64,000 nucleotides of DNA, from NCBI GenBank assembly GCA_021234155.1, contig JAJEKV010000059.1, positions 8,068,779 through 8,132,778 on the forward strand, in the 5' to 3' direction. The notes under the pieces are model-generated. The model was not told the origin of the DNA, ran no database searches, and worked only from the letters and a program-made list of their open reading frames with translations. Made by a program: the position numbers and the translations under genes. This DNA comes from Isoetes taiwanensis (Eukaryota; Streptophyta; Lycopodiopsida; Isoetales; Isoetaceae). Shown in pieces: positions 34,670 to 48,730 of this stretch (position 1 is the first letter of the stretch; every line of letters begins with the position of its first letter).

Positions 34670-34699
34670 CGTCTCATAGACCTGGCGGTCTCGAAGACG
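34670..34699 (+). promoter_or_regulatory. LINE B 3' two-stem hairpin, copy 1
   Basis: Outer stem CGTCT (34670-34674) pairs with AGACG (34695-34699); inner stem AGACC-TGGC-GGTCT spans 34678-34691. It lies two bases after the ORF2 stop and just before the short-repeat tail. I infer a signal recognised by the element's own reverse transcriptase, as known for stringent-type LINEs. Confidence 0.7.
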
Positions 34700-34723
34700 A
34701 AATAATATATTTCATTTCATTTC

Positions 34724-36153
<1,430 letters not shown>

Positions 36154-36288
36154 TTGGTAAGCGCTCGGTTTGGGCACCTAGGGCAAAAAAATCCGACCGG
36201 ATTGTTTGTGTTGGTGTGATCGATCTGGGGAGTGTGGACCAAACCCGCTGACCCTCTGCACAAGGTCCGACCTGCAGCTGTGGGAGTG

Positions 36289-37392
36289 ATGGCGAGACCA
36301 AAGAAGGTGATGTCTGATAGCAATGTCGGGGCTGCAGCTGCTGTGGGTCCTGGCATATCTCTAAAAGGGAAAGATAAGGAGGCTAAGAAGGAAGCATCGA
36401 GGATAGGAAAAGAAGTAAAGAAGGTAAGGGGAGATTCGGATGCTGGGTCAGAGTCGGAATCATCGGAGGGGTCGTCGCAGGTGGATCCAGATAGGGGAAT
36501 AAAAAAAGTAAAAGAAGGGTCTACAGAAATGGCTAAAAGGGAAACATCTGCATCTGATCTTGATTCCAGAGAGGCTTCTATCCAAATGCTGTCTGCTCAG
36601 ATTCCTACTCCTTGTCTGGGACTGAATCCAGGGGCCGGATTAGGGGCTGCTGCCCTTTTAGGAATGAACACAGGAACTGGAGGGATCAAGATGTGGCAGC
36701 ATCAAATGGGCGGAGATTTCACCGCGATCATGAGAACGATTATTAAAGAATTAGTAAGGGAAGCTATTCAATCAGCACTCTTAGAAATGAAGAGCATCAT
36801 CGCCATGGAGGTCAAGAAGGAATTAGCAACAGTACGGGAAGAATATGAGTAGTTTAAGGCAGCGGTGTGGGTCAAACTGGAGCAAACCAATGTCGGATTG
36901 AGGGATCTAAGCGGTGAGTTGGAGGTCAGCAAAACAAGTGCCCAAGCTGAAGAATCAACATCTGGAATTCTGGAACTCAGGCAGCAGCTTGAGAATTTCA
37001 TGGAATTACAAGAGCAACGAAGCAGGGCTTTGAACCTCAGGATTGTCGGGCTGCCAGAAGATGATAGAGAGGATACCAAGGATAAGGTATGTCAATACCT
37101 AAATGAAACTTTGCAAATTCAAGATAATGGTATTTTGGATGCGTTCTGAGTAGGTAAGAAGGGAGAATGGGTCCGTCATATCATTATTAAGTTTCACAAC
37201 AGGGAATATCGTTCGGCGGTTCTAAAGAAGAGAACCATGTTGAAAGGACACAATGTGTGGATTAATGAGGATCTTACGAAGGATCCGCTTAATGAACACA
37301 AGGCACAAATGCAGATAATGAAAGAAGCAAGGCAAGCAGGAAAGAAAGCTTTTTGGAGAAACAGGGAAGTAGTAGTCCAGGCAGGCCCGGAA
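36289..37392 (+). pseudogene. LINE B copy 3 ORF1
   Basis: Starts MARPKKVMSDSN with a Lys/Glu/Ser-rich N-terminal third, a Gly/Ala/Leu stretch near residue 110, and a coiled-coil segment (36730-37000). Then come NLRIVGLPEDDRE (37033-37071), VRHIIIKF (37171-37194) and NVWINEDLTKDP (37252-37287), the RRM-like and C-terminal modules. In-frame stops TAG at 36850 and TGA at 37147 interrupt otherwise continuous similarity, which makes this a young pseudogene. Confidence 0.75.
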
Positions 37393-37397
37393 TAGGG

Positions 37398-40300
37398 GTT
37401 TGAGGCCATCAGGATAGGGGCATGGAATGTAAATACGTTGAAGATCAGTGATGTGGTAACAATGAGAGATATTTTAGAATCCTTGGATTTGGTCTTTTTT
37501 TTTGGAAACAGGGGCGCATGAAGGGCGAGGCTTACCGGAAATTGATGGGTTTGTTCTTGTTAGTTCAGTATGGAATCACAAAGGGTGGCGACTCAAGGGC
37601 TATGGAGGTGTTGGATGTTTCATCCGTAGGGAGTATGCGCATTTGCTTAAGCTCATAAAGCAGAAAGTCTCAAAACATTATATTTGGATTGAGCTACCTG
37701 GGAGAGTGAGAAAACTTTTCATTGCTGGATGCTACTTTCCTCCAAGGGAATCTCCAGCATATAACTCAGAAGATATGGATCGTGACGATCCGTTTCACCA
37801 TCTTGAACAAGACATGGTTGCACTGATGCCGTTAGGAGATATTCTGCTTCTTGGTGATTTCAATGGACACACTGCTAATAGGCAGGCAGCCATTAGCAGT
37901 GACCATGGCGATGCTATTTGGTTGGAAATGCTGGATGATGATGAGGTGATGGAAGCAGGCTGGTCCAGATCTTCGCAAGATACAGCTCGCTGGGCAAACC
38001 CGCAGGGGCTACATCTGTTGAATATGTGTAGTGGTCTGGACCTCGTGATATACAATGGTGTGAACATCTTTCCTGGTACCGGTCTTCGCACATGTAGAGA
38101 TGCAAGTGTTGTGGATTATGTCATTGCTAACGCAGAGTTTTCAAAAGAGATTAAGAGCTTCCAGGTAGGATAGCTTCGTACCGAGTCCGACCACGTACCA
38201 ATAATAGTAGAGATTTTTATAAATGGAGATCCCCGGGATATAGAAACTGTTCAAGGCCAACACGTACGCATGCATAGTCATAAAAAAGAGAAGTTTTAGC
38301 AGATCTGTGAAGGAAGGAAGGTACTTTTATCGTCCACGGAGACCAATCTGTGAAGGAAGGGAAAGTCGGAAAAATTCAGTGGCCAACGAGTGCAAATGAA
38401 ATAAGTGACTTATTGTCAGCCTTGCTGCTGGAGAGTGCTGCGCAATGCTTTATGTCCAAACGAAGGCAAATGGGCCTCCCTTGCAATTCATGGTTTGATG
38501 CAGAATGCAAGGAGAGGCACAACAATTCAAGCAAGCTACTGCTACGCAAACAAGCAACGGGCAAAGCGGGAATATATGAAAGTGGTAAAAAATAAAAAGA
38601 GAGAGCACCTACGTAAGAAACATGGCACTATGTTTGCAGAGCTGGTTACCGACCCCAAAAGATTTTGGAATAGGCTTAGACCCAAAAGGAAGCATGATTT
38701 GAAGCTTGATGTAGGCGTACTGATGCAACAAATACACAAACTCTACAACCTTCCAGGCATGGGAGAAGTGGCGCCAAATATCAAAAGGTATGATACTTTG
38801 CAATTCACAGTAGAGGACATTCTCGGTGGGTTGCAAAAGCTAACGAATGGGAGGGCTGCTGATAGCCATGGGCTGATTGCTGAAATGGTTAAATGGGCTG
38901 GATTGGCCATGGCAGAAATTCTCACTTTTATGTTTAATGCAGCCTTGCGGGAAGGATCTCCATCCCAATGGCAAGTGAATAGGGTAGTCCCATTGCATAA
39001 ATCAGGGGATGAGACGAATCCTAACAATTACAGTATGATAATGGTTAGTAGTCTTTTCTCCAAACTCTTTGCCACCATACTTGATGATAAGATAAATTCA
39101 TGGGCCGAGGAACATGAAGTAAGAGCTGTGGGACAAGCAGGTTTTAGGAAGAAAAAGTCCACTACTAATCACCTGTTAACACTTCGATGCCTGATTGATT
39201 CAGTAAAGGGTACAAAAAAGCCAATGTTTGCCACATTTGTTGACTTCACAAAGGCCTTTGACATGGTCCAGAGGGGAGCTTTATGGCAGCGATTAGAGAC
39301 ACGTAGGGTGCCCAATGATCTCCAGGATGCGGTGAAAATGTTGTATGAGAAGCTGGTGCAACTTTCCTTTCCACTGTCTCAGAAATGTCCGGATATGGTG
39401 GTAAGCAATACCGGGGTCAAGCAGGGGTGTCCCCTCTCCCCCACTTTGTTTGGGCTGTTTATAGATGAGCTAGAGGGGCTGGACAAACCAATGGGGGCGG
39501 GCGGGGCGAGTCTGGCAGGATATGTTATTTCATTGCTATTATATGCAGATGATGTGGTGTTGTTGTTGTCTCGCGAAGATGCAAGGAATCACGAGGGCAC
39601 ACGGATCTGTTGGCCTGGATTACGTGATAACAGGAGTATGAAAGTAAATATGGCAAAGACAAAGGTGATAGTTTTTGGGGCCAACAAGGTGGATAAGTAT
39701 GCTTTCTTCTACAAGGGTGACACTGTGGGGAATTATAAATACTTAGGCTTGATAGTGGATAAGAGCCCAAGCTGGAATCAAGCAGTGGAGCAGAGGGTAA
39801 ATGGCGGGCTTAAAGCCCTATATGCAATGCAGAGGAAGTGTCATCAAGCTGAGATTTGGGATTTTAGCATGAGGAAGTTGCTTTTTATTTCTCTGGTGCA
39901 AACAGTAGTTTTATATGGTTGTGAAGTATGGGGGCCGGGGCTTGCATTGGACAGCTGGAAAGAAAATAGAAAAGGTGCAAAAAAAGTTTTTTCATGCAGA
40001 ATTGGGGACGAAGATGCAGACACCATATGACATGCTGCTAACAAAAAGTGGCATGCTGCCATTAGAATCGGAGGCCTTATGCAGGCTCCTAATGTATTTG
40101 TGCAAGATACACACACATGCAGGGCGGGATAGTTTGCCCCATATGGCCTTCGTGAGTAGCCAGACAAGGAGGTGGTATAAGGATATAGCATAGTGGCTCA
40201 AAAGATGGGGAATGGACATTGAAGACCTAGAAATCAATAAGGGTGATATTAGGAGTTGGGTAAGAAATCATGCCATGCATAAAATGTGGGACACCCCAGA

Positions 40301-40530
40301 AGTCAAGAAGGAGTGCTATAAACGAGTCATCAATCCCAAATTACAAGAAGCCTCGCATCTCAGGGCGAAGTTGTCGGTGAAGCTAAGACATATGATTAGT
40401 AGAATGAGGCTTAGCTCACACCACTTGGGGGTGGAGACTGGTCGCTGGGAAAAAAATACCACATGAGCTAAGATACTGCAAGGTGTGTGGGGCAAATGAG
40501 GTTGAGGACGAAGAGCATACCAATCTATTC
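37398..40530 (+). pseudogene. LINE B copy 3 ORF2 (endonuclease + RT)
   Basis: The endonuclease opens with IRIGAWNVNTLK, shifts frame in the nine-T run near 37495, then continues (37502-38173) with GCYFPPRESP, LLLGDFNGHTA and SVVDYVIA. A stop at 38171 precedes the SDHVPI end. After a 28-bp insertion at 38318 a new frame (38405-40030) holds FVDFTKAFDMV (39238-39268), GVKQGCPLSPTLFGLFIDE (39415-39470) and LLYADDVVLLLSR (39538-39570). The C-terminal zinc-binding part (40480-40530) is frameshifted and shortened. The catalytic core is still readable. Confidence 0.8.
38303..38360 (-). mobile_element. 28-bp LINE A insertion with 15-bp target duplication
   Basis: ATCTGTGAAGGAAGG occurs at 38303-38317 and again at 38346-38360. 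Between them are 28 bp which, on the minus strand, read TGGTCTCCGTGGACGATAAAA plus a few bases: exactly the terminal part of the family A 3' end. This is a complete target-primed insertion that kept only the last 28 nt of the LINE. Confidence 0.8.
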
Positions 40531-40755
40531 GAGTAAAATTTGGGATACAGGTATCTTCAGTGGTGGACTTCTTTGAGTTGGCTCCAGTTACTGTTGGGTA
40601 CTTTCTAGTAGGTCATGCAGGTCCGAGAAAATAGTATTCAAGCACTAAAATCTCTCATAGGAGACTATGGATCGGAGAAGGAGGAGGAGAGCTATAATAT
40701 GTTCTTACCAGAAATATTAGATGAATTAGTGTATGACGTTGAATGTACATTTTGA

Positions 40756-40787
40756 ACGTCTTCTAGGCCTGATGGTCTCACAGACGT
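40756..40787 (+). promoter_or_regulatory. LINE B 3' two-stem hairpin, copy 3
   Basis: Outer stem ACGTCT (40756-40761) pairs perfectly with AGACGT (40782-40787). Inner stem AGGCC-TGAT-GGTCT spans 40765-40778 and keeps pairing through a G-U where copies 1, 2 and 4 have A-U. Confidence 0.7.
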
Positions 40788-40803
40788 AAGAAATAGAGAT
40801 TTC

Positions 40804-40808
<5 letters not shown>

Positions 40809-40879
<71 letters not shown>
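40809..40879. repeat. (TC)n tract between LINE B copies 3 and 4
   Basis: A 71-bp TC run that ends directly at the ATG of the copy 4 ORF1 (40880), so copy 4 has no leader of its own. Confidence 0.95.
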
Positions 40880-40881
<2 letters not shown>

Positions 40882-42231
40882 GGGCGCTAGTAGGGCGACA
40901 AGGAAGGGCGACCTGAAAGAAAAAGACAAGGATCTGTATGGGGGGAGTAACAAGGCGTCATGCTCATCGGGAGGATCTAAAGGGGGAAAAGCCAGCTCTG
41001 ATTCTGACAGGGTTGTAGAAGAGGAACGGAAACAGGACAAACGGGTTTCTGATGTAGAAGAAATCCGTACTGAGGCTGACAAAGAAGATTCGGGAGATGA
41101 TTCAGCTGGGAGCGAATGCAAAGAGGATTCAGGTGCCGGCCCTGTCGCAGGAGGTTTAGAGGCAGGCCGGAAATACAGTAAAGGGGTTCCAATTGCAGGG
41201 GAAAAAGGTCACGATGCTGACAAGGGATTCTCTATGGATGTTTCTGGAAATGAATCGGCTGGAGATGGAGTGGATACTGATGAAGAATCTGGTGGAAAAG
41301 GGACCCTAAAGGCAGGCAGGAAATATGGCCATGTCTCTGATGCAAATCGAAGCTTGAAAAATACAAGGGAATCTGGAGCTGCGGCAAGAAACAAGGAACA
41401 GTAATCTCTGATGCAAACCGAAAATGTGAAAAGGGCGCAGGGGGATCTGGAGCTAACAAGGGGGCTGCGAGTCACTTTGAGAAATTAGAGGAAGCGGAGG
41501 CAGATGCTAAGTTCTCTAATGGAGATAATGCCAAAGATTTCAGAGATATGATGGAGACAATGGCGGAGAGCATGAGATCAATGCTTAGGGACTTCAAGAA
41601 AGAGTTTATGCCGGAATTCATGGGCTCTGTTATGCAAGAAATGATCAGAGAGGTAAGAAGTTCCCTAACCACTGATTTTCAATTAGCATTGGAACAAGTT
41701 AAGCAAGAAAATGCCATGGCGGTGCAAAAGTTGAGAGGAGAAATTGAGGCAATAAAGGAGGGAATTCATGAGCCAGCTGCGAGAGATGCGCCAAAGGAGG
41801 AAGATACTGCAATAGTAGAGCTGTCACATAAGCTTGCTGATTACATGGAAGAACAAGATAGGAAAAACCGAGCTCTTAACCTGAGGTTGGTGGGTCTGCC
41901 AGAAAATAACCAGGAAAAGACGAGGTCTGTAGTGACACACTTTCTCCAAGACAAGCTAAGAATTGAAGATATCGGTATAGTAGACGCATTCAGAGTTGGG
42001 AAAAAAACGGACTGGGCCAGGCACATTATAATCAGATTCCGAGACAAGGATTGTAGGTGGAATGTGCTAAGGAATAGGGCTGCTCTTAAAGGAGAAAACA
42101 TCTGGATCAATGAGGACTTGACCAAAGAACAATTTGCTGCTAGGAAGGATGAAATTAAGAAATTCAAAGAAGCAAAGAGCCAGAACCAAAATGTTTCCTG
42201 GAAGAAAGGAAAGGTGGTTATTGGCAACTAG
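40880..42231 (+). pseudogene. LINE B copy 4 ORF1, one frameshift
   Basis: The first part (40880-41404) starts MGASRATRKGDLKEK and is rich in Ser, Asp, Glu, Gly and Lys, with internal repeats (ISDANRK/VSDANRS, AGRKY). The frame breaks near 41390-41410. The second part, open to 42231, has a helical coiled-coil stretch (FRDMMETMAESMRSMLRDF, 41540-41600, and on to about 41850), the RRM-like NLRLVGLPENNQEK (41878-41920), RHIIIRF (42020) and IWINEDLTKEQFAARKDE (42100-42150), ending at 42231. This matches the coiled-coil/RRM/C-terminal order of vertebrate L1 ORF1 rather than the CCHC-knuckle ORF1 usual in flowering plants. Confidence 0.75.
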
Positions 42232-42240
42232 GTAAGCGAG

Positions 42241-45200
42241 GCCATCAGGATTGGAGTGTGGAACATCAACATGTTAACGGATTCCAAAGTAAGTAGCATG
42301 TATGAAGTTCTCAAATGCTTAGATCTGATTGTATTTGTGGAGACCTGGGAGCATGAGCAATTCGCATTGCCTGACGTACCAGGTTTTAGTAAAGTAGCAT
42401 CTGTTTGGAATGAGGTAGGGACAAGTTATAGAGGAAATGGTGGCATTGCATGCTTTGTTCGAGAGAAATTTGCTCATTTGGTGAAAGAAGTGCAAGCTAG
42501 CAGCAGCAAACAGTATCTTTGGGTGGAAATAATGGGACACAGGAAGGTATATCTGGCAGGTTGCTATTACCCCCCGATACACAAGAAAGCTTATGACAAA
42601 GGAGATATTGATAGAGCAGACCCTTTATTCCAGCTAGAGCAGGATGTTGTCAAATTGGCAGGCTATGGTGATGTAATACTAGTAGGAGATTTTAATGGTA
42701 GGACAGCAAGTAAGCAGGCATCAATATTGAATCAGGATGGGGACCCCGTGTGGATGGAAGAGATGGACACTGAAGAGTTGAAGTTAGCAGGATGGGCAAG
42801 AGAATCAGAGGATAAGGCATACACCACGCAGATGGGCAAACTATTATTAGACGTGCAGTGGATTAGACTTGAGAATATTTAATGGGCTGCACAGATTTCC
42901 AGGATCAGGGAAATGTACATGCAGAGGGAAAAGCGTTGTGGACTATATCATAGGAGGGGAAGGGGTTTCACAGAGAATCCAGAAGTTAAATGTGTGGGAA
43001 CTGCAGCCGGAATCAGATCATGCCCCAATAATATTTCATTTGGAGGTCGGTAATGTACCCAGTCCTGTTATGAACAATAAACAGCAAAGTTATATAAGGA
43101 TGGATCCGAAAAAAGGAGATATATATAAATCAATGTGTGAAGCAGGGATATCAAAGTTGAAGGGCGCAGTGACAGTAGCGGACATGGATAGGCAGATCAC
43201 ACAGGTAATCCTTGGTGCAGCAATGGACAGTTTCACGCATAAAAGGAAAGCAAAGGGGCTGCCATGTAACAGCTGGTATGATGACTCTTGTAAGGTAAAG
43301 CGTAGAGAATATCATGCGGCAAAAGACGCAGGGGATAAAAAACTGAAAAGGAAGGAGTATGTCACTCTCATTCGCAAGAAAAAAAGACAATTTCTACGGG
43401 AAAGCCAAGTAAAACATCTGTATGATTTGATACGGGAACCCAAAAGTTTCTGGAACCGAATGAAAATGAAGACTGCAGACATTCCCACTTTTAATGCCGT
43501 AGACTTATTTCAATATGTTAAGAGGTTGTATCAATTGGATGGGATCGAAACGAAGATAGTTATGGAACAGGACAGGAGGGAACCTTTTATTACAGTTGAG
43601 GATGTCACCGATGGAATTGCAAGACTTGCTAATGGTAAAGCTGCTGATGCGCGTGGTGTTGTGGCAGAAATGGTAAAATGGGCAGGAGACCAGCTAATCG
43701 AACCTCTTGTGAAGATGTTTAACATGGCACTATGTGAAGGGTTTCCAGAAACATGGCAAATCAATCGAGTCGTACCGATCTTCAAAGGAGGTGATAAGTC
43801 TGATATCAATAATTACAGGACCATTTTGATATCTAGTATATTTTCCAAGCTTTTTGCATCAATACTAGAGTCTAAGATTGAGGAATGGGTTGAAGAACGT
43901 GATCTAAGAGCTCGTGGGCAGGCTGGTTTCAGACGAAAGCATTCCACCATTGACCACCTGGTCACTCTCAGGGTTGCAATGGATGCAGTAAAGGGTAAGA
44001 AGCAACCTCTCTATCTTGCGTTCATTGATTTCAGTAAAGCATTTGATATGGTCCCTAGAGAATGTCTGCTAGAAAGAATGAAAAAATTAAATATACCAGT
44101 GGAGTACAGAGACGCTACCAGGCTAATATATGAAAAGGTGCTGGTGGAATTATCATTGCCCTTTAAGAATGTATGTGATGATGTGGTAATGAGTAATGTA
44201 GGTGTCAAACAGGGCTGCCCTTTGTCTCCGACGCTATTTGGACTGTTTATTGATGGCTTAGAGGAGTGGATTATAGCACAGAATGGGTCGGGCACCTCTA
44301 TAGCAGGTTATGTGCTTGTTCTTCTGTTGTATGCAGATGATGTAGTGCTTATTTCGAAGCAGCCAGCAGGGCTCCAGAAGCATCTTGATACATTGGCTGC
44401 TTTCTCTGATGCTATGGGTATGAAAGTGAATCTGTCTAAGTCTAAAATCATGGTTGTGGGTTCCAGAAAGAATCGAGACTTTTATTATAAAGGAGAAAAG
44501 ATAGATTGTACGGACGCATACAAATACCTGGGGTTAGTACTTGATAAAAATTTCAGATGGAATAAGTGCATTGAGCAGAGAACGAATGGTGGTCTTAAGT
44601 CACTTTATGCAATGCAGAGGAGCTGTGGAAAAGCACACATACTGAACCTGGGTCTTAAGAAGATGCTTTACAAGGTCTTGGTCCAATCTGTGGTATTATA
44701 TGGCTGCGAAGTTTGGGGTCCAGGGTTACCAGCATGTCTGTGGAGTCAAATAGAGAGGATTCAGAAGAGATTTCTTTGTACGGAACTTGGAGTTAAGACA
44801 CAGACTCCATATGAGATGATGTTGGCAGAATGCGGTATGATTCCTTTGGAAGGCGAAGCCCTTATCCAGACATTGATATATGTGAAGAAAGTTATGGCTC
44901 TAGATGATAGTAGACTGCCCTATTTAGCAATGAAAGAAAGTGAATCGCATGGCTGGTATAAGAATGTCAAGGAATGGTTGTTGAAATGGAATATGAGATT
45001 AGAGGATTGTCCGTCTAAGGAGATAAGGGAATGGGTGATCGCAGGAATCCGTGCAGTACTTTGGCTAATTAACCCGAAAACAAAGATGGCGGCATACCGT
45101 AATCACATGAATCCTATGTTACAGGAGGCTCATTACTTGAAGAGTGATATATCCATCTTAAAGCGCAAGGAGATCTCGCGTATGCGTCTGAGCTCTCATC

Positions 45201-45559
45201 ATTTGAGTATAGAGGAAGGACGATGGAGGAACATACCAAGGGAAAGGCGAGTCTGCAGGGTATGTGGCCAGGATGAGATAGAAGATGAAGTGCATGCCCT
45301 TCTTCTATGTCCAGCATATGAGATATTGAGATGTAGGTATGGGGTCCAAGGCACATTGGCTGATTTGTTTAGCCTACCACCTTCCACTATTGGTATCATA
45401 GACATGTTGAAAATTAGACGAACTTGTATTGCTAGCATTGATGTTCTTTTACAAAATGATATAAATGAGATAGGGATGAGTGAGGAGATAGATGATGCTT
45501 CTGACTGTGGAAGCTCATTAGAGGATTGGTTTGATGTAGAGGACAATCTGAACGTCTGA
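42241..45559 (+). pseudogene. LINE B copy 4 ORF2, one frameshift
   Basis: About 1,105 codons. The endonuclease domain has IGVWNINMLTDSK (42250), GCYYPPIHKK, ILVGDFNGRTASKQ (42675-42716), KSVVDYIIGG (42930) and SDHAPIIFHLEV (43015-43050). A loss of about two bases near 42855 breaks the frame, after which 42869-45559 is open for 896 codons. The RT has INRVVPIFKGGDKSD, FIDFSKAFDMVPREC (44020-44064), GVKQGCPLSPTLFGLFIDG (44200-44255), YADD (44330-44341) and YKYLGLVLDK. The C-terminal domain has CRVCGQDEIEDEVHALLLC (45253-45309), a zinc-binding RT C-terminal motif. Endonuclease and RT catalytic residues that I can see are present, so the loss of function is recent. Confidence 0.85.
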
Positions 45560-45584
45560 TAGACCTGATGGTCTCAGTAGGCGT
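45552..45584 (+). promoter_or_regulatory. LINE B 3' two-stem hairpin, copy 4
   Basis: Outer stem ACGTCT (45552-45557) pairs with AGGCGT (45579-45584) with one G-U. Inner stem AGACC-TGAT-GGTCT spans 45561-45574. It begins inside the last ORF2 codons and stop, followed by AATAAATACAC and the ATTTC tail. Confidence 0.7.
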
Positions 45585-45615
45585 AATAAATACACATTTC
45601 ATTTCATTTCATTTC

Positions 45616-46880
<1,265 letters not shown>

Positions 46881-48730
46881 ACATAGAATAATATATCTTC
46901 TTTTTTATTTTGTGATAGTGTTGGGTTCCGTGCACGCATGCGGCGTTCCCTTTCATTTTGCGGTCTCTCCTGCAGACAGACGCGAGCTGGGAGCATTGAT
47001 GGCCAGTTTTCAAGTGGGGTGTTTGAATCCTGCCTACGAATTATCTTCCTTCTGTCCTGCTCTGCTCCCGATTTTTGGCGCTCCAAGCTCTCCCATGGTT
47101 TTTGACGCCCAAGCTTGAGCTGGGCCGGAACTCCAAACTAACAAGCCTTAGAGTTTGCAAGCCTCAGTTCGTTTTTGCCTTCGCCTTTGGTTTTAGGCGT
47201 TTTTTAGAAAATTTAAGCAGAGTTTCTTTGCTGAACATTCCTCTCCTCTGCCTTTCCACGATACCTTTCAGAGCTTGAAAACGGCAGAAGTAAATCAAAT
47301 CTCGGAGTCCTCGGCGGCGACATCCGCTTACGGCAATTGGTTACGGCGGCAACATGGTCAATGATGCTTCACCTTCCTATAAACTTGCACAAGGTATTTG
47401 GTCCCTTTGTGGAGGCATTGATTGTTTATCATATTGTTGAGAATCGATTTACAGCTATTGAGCATTGAGCATTGCATCCTATATCCTATTTCAGATATCT
47501 TTTGGCCTCCCCTAAGCCATCACAGAAATGTAGACGAATCAATTCTTGCAGGACTTCTTGCAGAGATGGAGCCATTAATTTAGGGTCTATAAAATAAAAT
47601 GCCAACGGTTCAAAGCTCGGGTCCCTTCTCAAATCCATTTTATTGTAAACATGGATGATTCGTCTTGGAAAGAGAACGAAAGGTATTATCACCATTTTGC
47701 AGAGCATTAACATTATTTGGCTGTGTATGGAGTTTCTTTAAAAGTAAAAAATTTGATTTGCCAATTTCTTTCAGGCAATGCAAACTATAGGGTGATTGAT
47801 TCGCATGCCTTCTACCGTTAGCTCTTCATTGAGAAGGAAATTTATGGCGGCTTGATTGGGACTGCATTGTTGATTGAGTTAATATGAACAACCTTCTGCT
47901 TGCATCAGAGGTAATGTTGCACTTAAATCTATTATATGTCTTGGGGTATCAAAGGGAACTTCACAACAGAGAAGATTGTTTGCATTATGCAAGTACAATA
48001 ATCAACCATTGAAGTGAATCATGTATTGCATGTGCTTGAGAATCTCTTTCAGGAAGGAAGAGATAAGCGAACCTTAGAACGAAAGTTTAATATCAAAGAT
48101 AAAAGATAAACAAATTTGCGCTGAAGAAATATGGTCAAAGCGCTGGGTATAAAATTGATATAAATTTTTTTCGATAACTTTGCGATAGTTTGTTTACATG
48201 ATTATTACAAGTAGCATGCTTCTATAGGTTGCAAGTTTACCTTTGAAGTTGAGAAGACGAGCATATGATTCTGCAAGATTCAAATGGGCTTTAAGCATGG
48301 CATGATCTCGATCATTTACCTTGACCATGAAAATTGGTTCTATGCTGAAAGCCACTCATTTCCTTATTCCTTATGTGGCACCTTTCCTCTATGGGGCTAC
48401 ATTAGATGCAATTTACTGTTTGTCTATATTTACAAGTATTCTTAATTATCATTACGAAGATGATGAATGTTTTTTATTTAAGATTCAAATATTGTTTCTC
48501 ATTATTTGCATAGAATCAGAAGCTAATTACATTATTAGATCTGCAATTAATCTGCGGATAAAATATTCTATCATGTTAGTCCACTACCAGATCTGCACAA
48601 TATTGCATGTTTTACTTGCCTTATGTTTTTGGCTTCAGTGCAATGTCTCAATGTCTGATATAACTATGTTTTCAATTGTATTTGCAGGTTGAGCTACAAC
48701 AAGAAAGGCAGCTATTTTTGTATGTAAGTA
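46881..48730 (+). other. Possible decayed or unrecognised gene
   Basis: 46900-47345 is GC-richer than its surroundings, like a plant 5' region. It is followed by ATG at 47354 with MVNDASPSYKLAQ ending at a donor-like AAG/GTATTT, and by GNANYRVIDSHAFYR after a TTTCAG acceptor at about 47775, then a stop. Later exon-like pieces have stops too. I do not recognise the protein, and the stops suggest a relic. Confidence 0.2.

Noticed and set aside
46912-47278. Plus-strand frames of 67-68 codons in a GC-richer stretch
   Set aside because: No domain, no overlap in a consistent frame. Kept only as a low-confidence possible gene 5' region.
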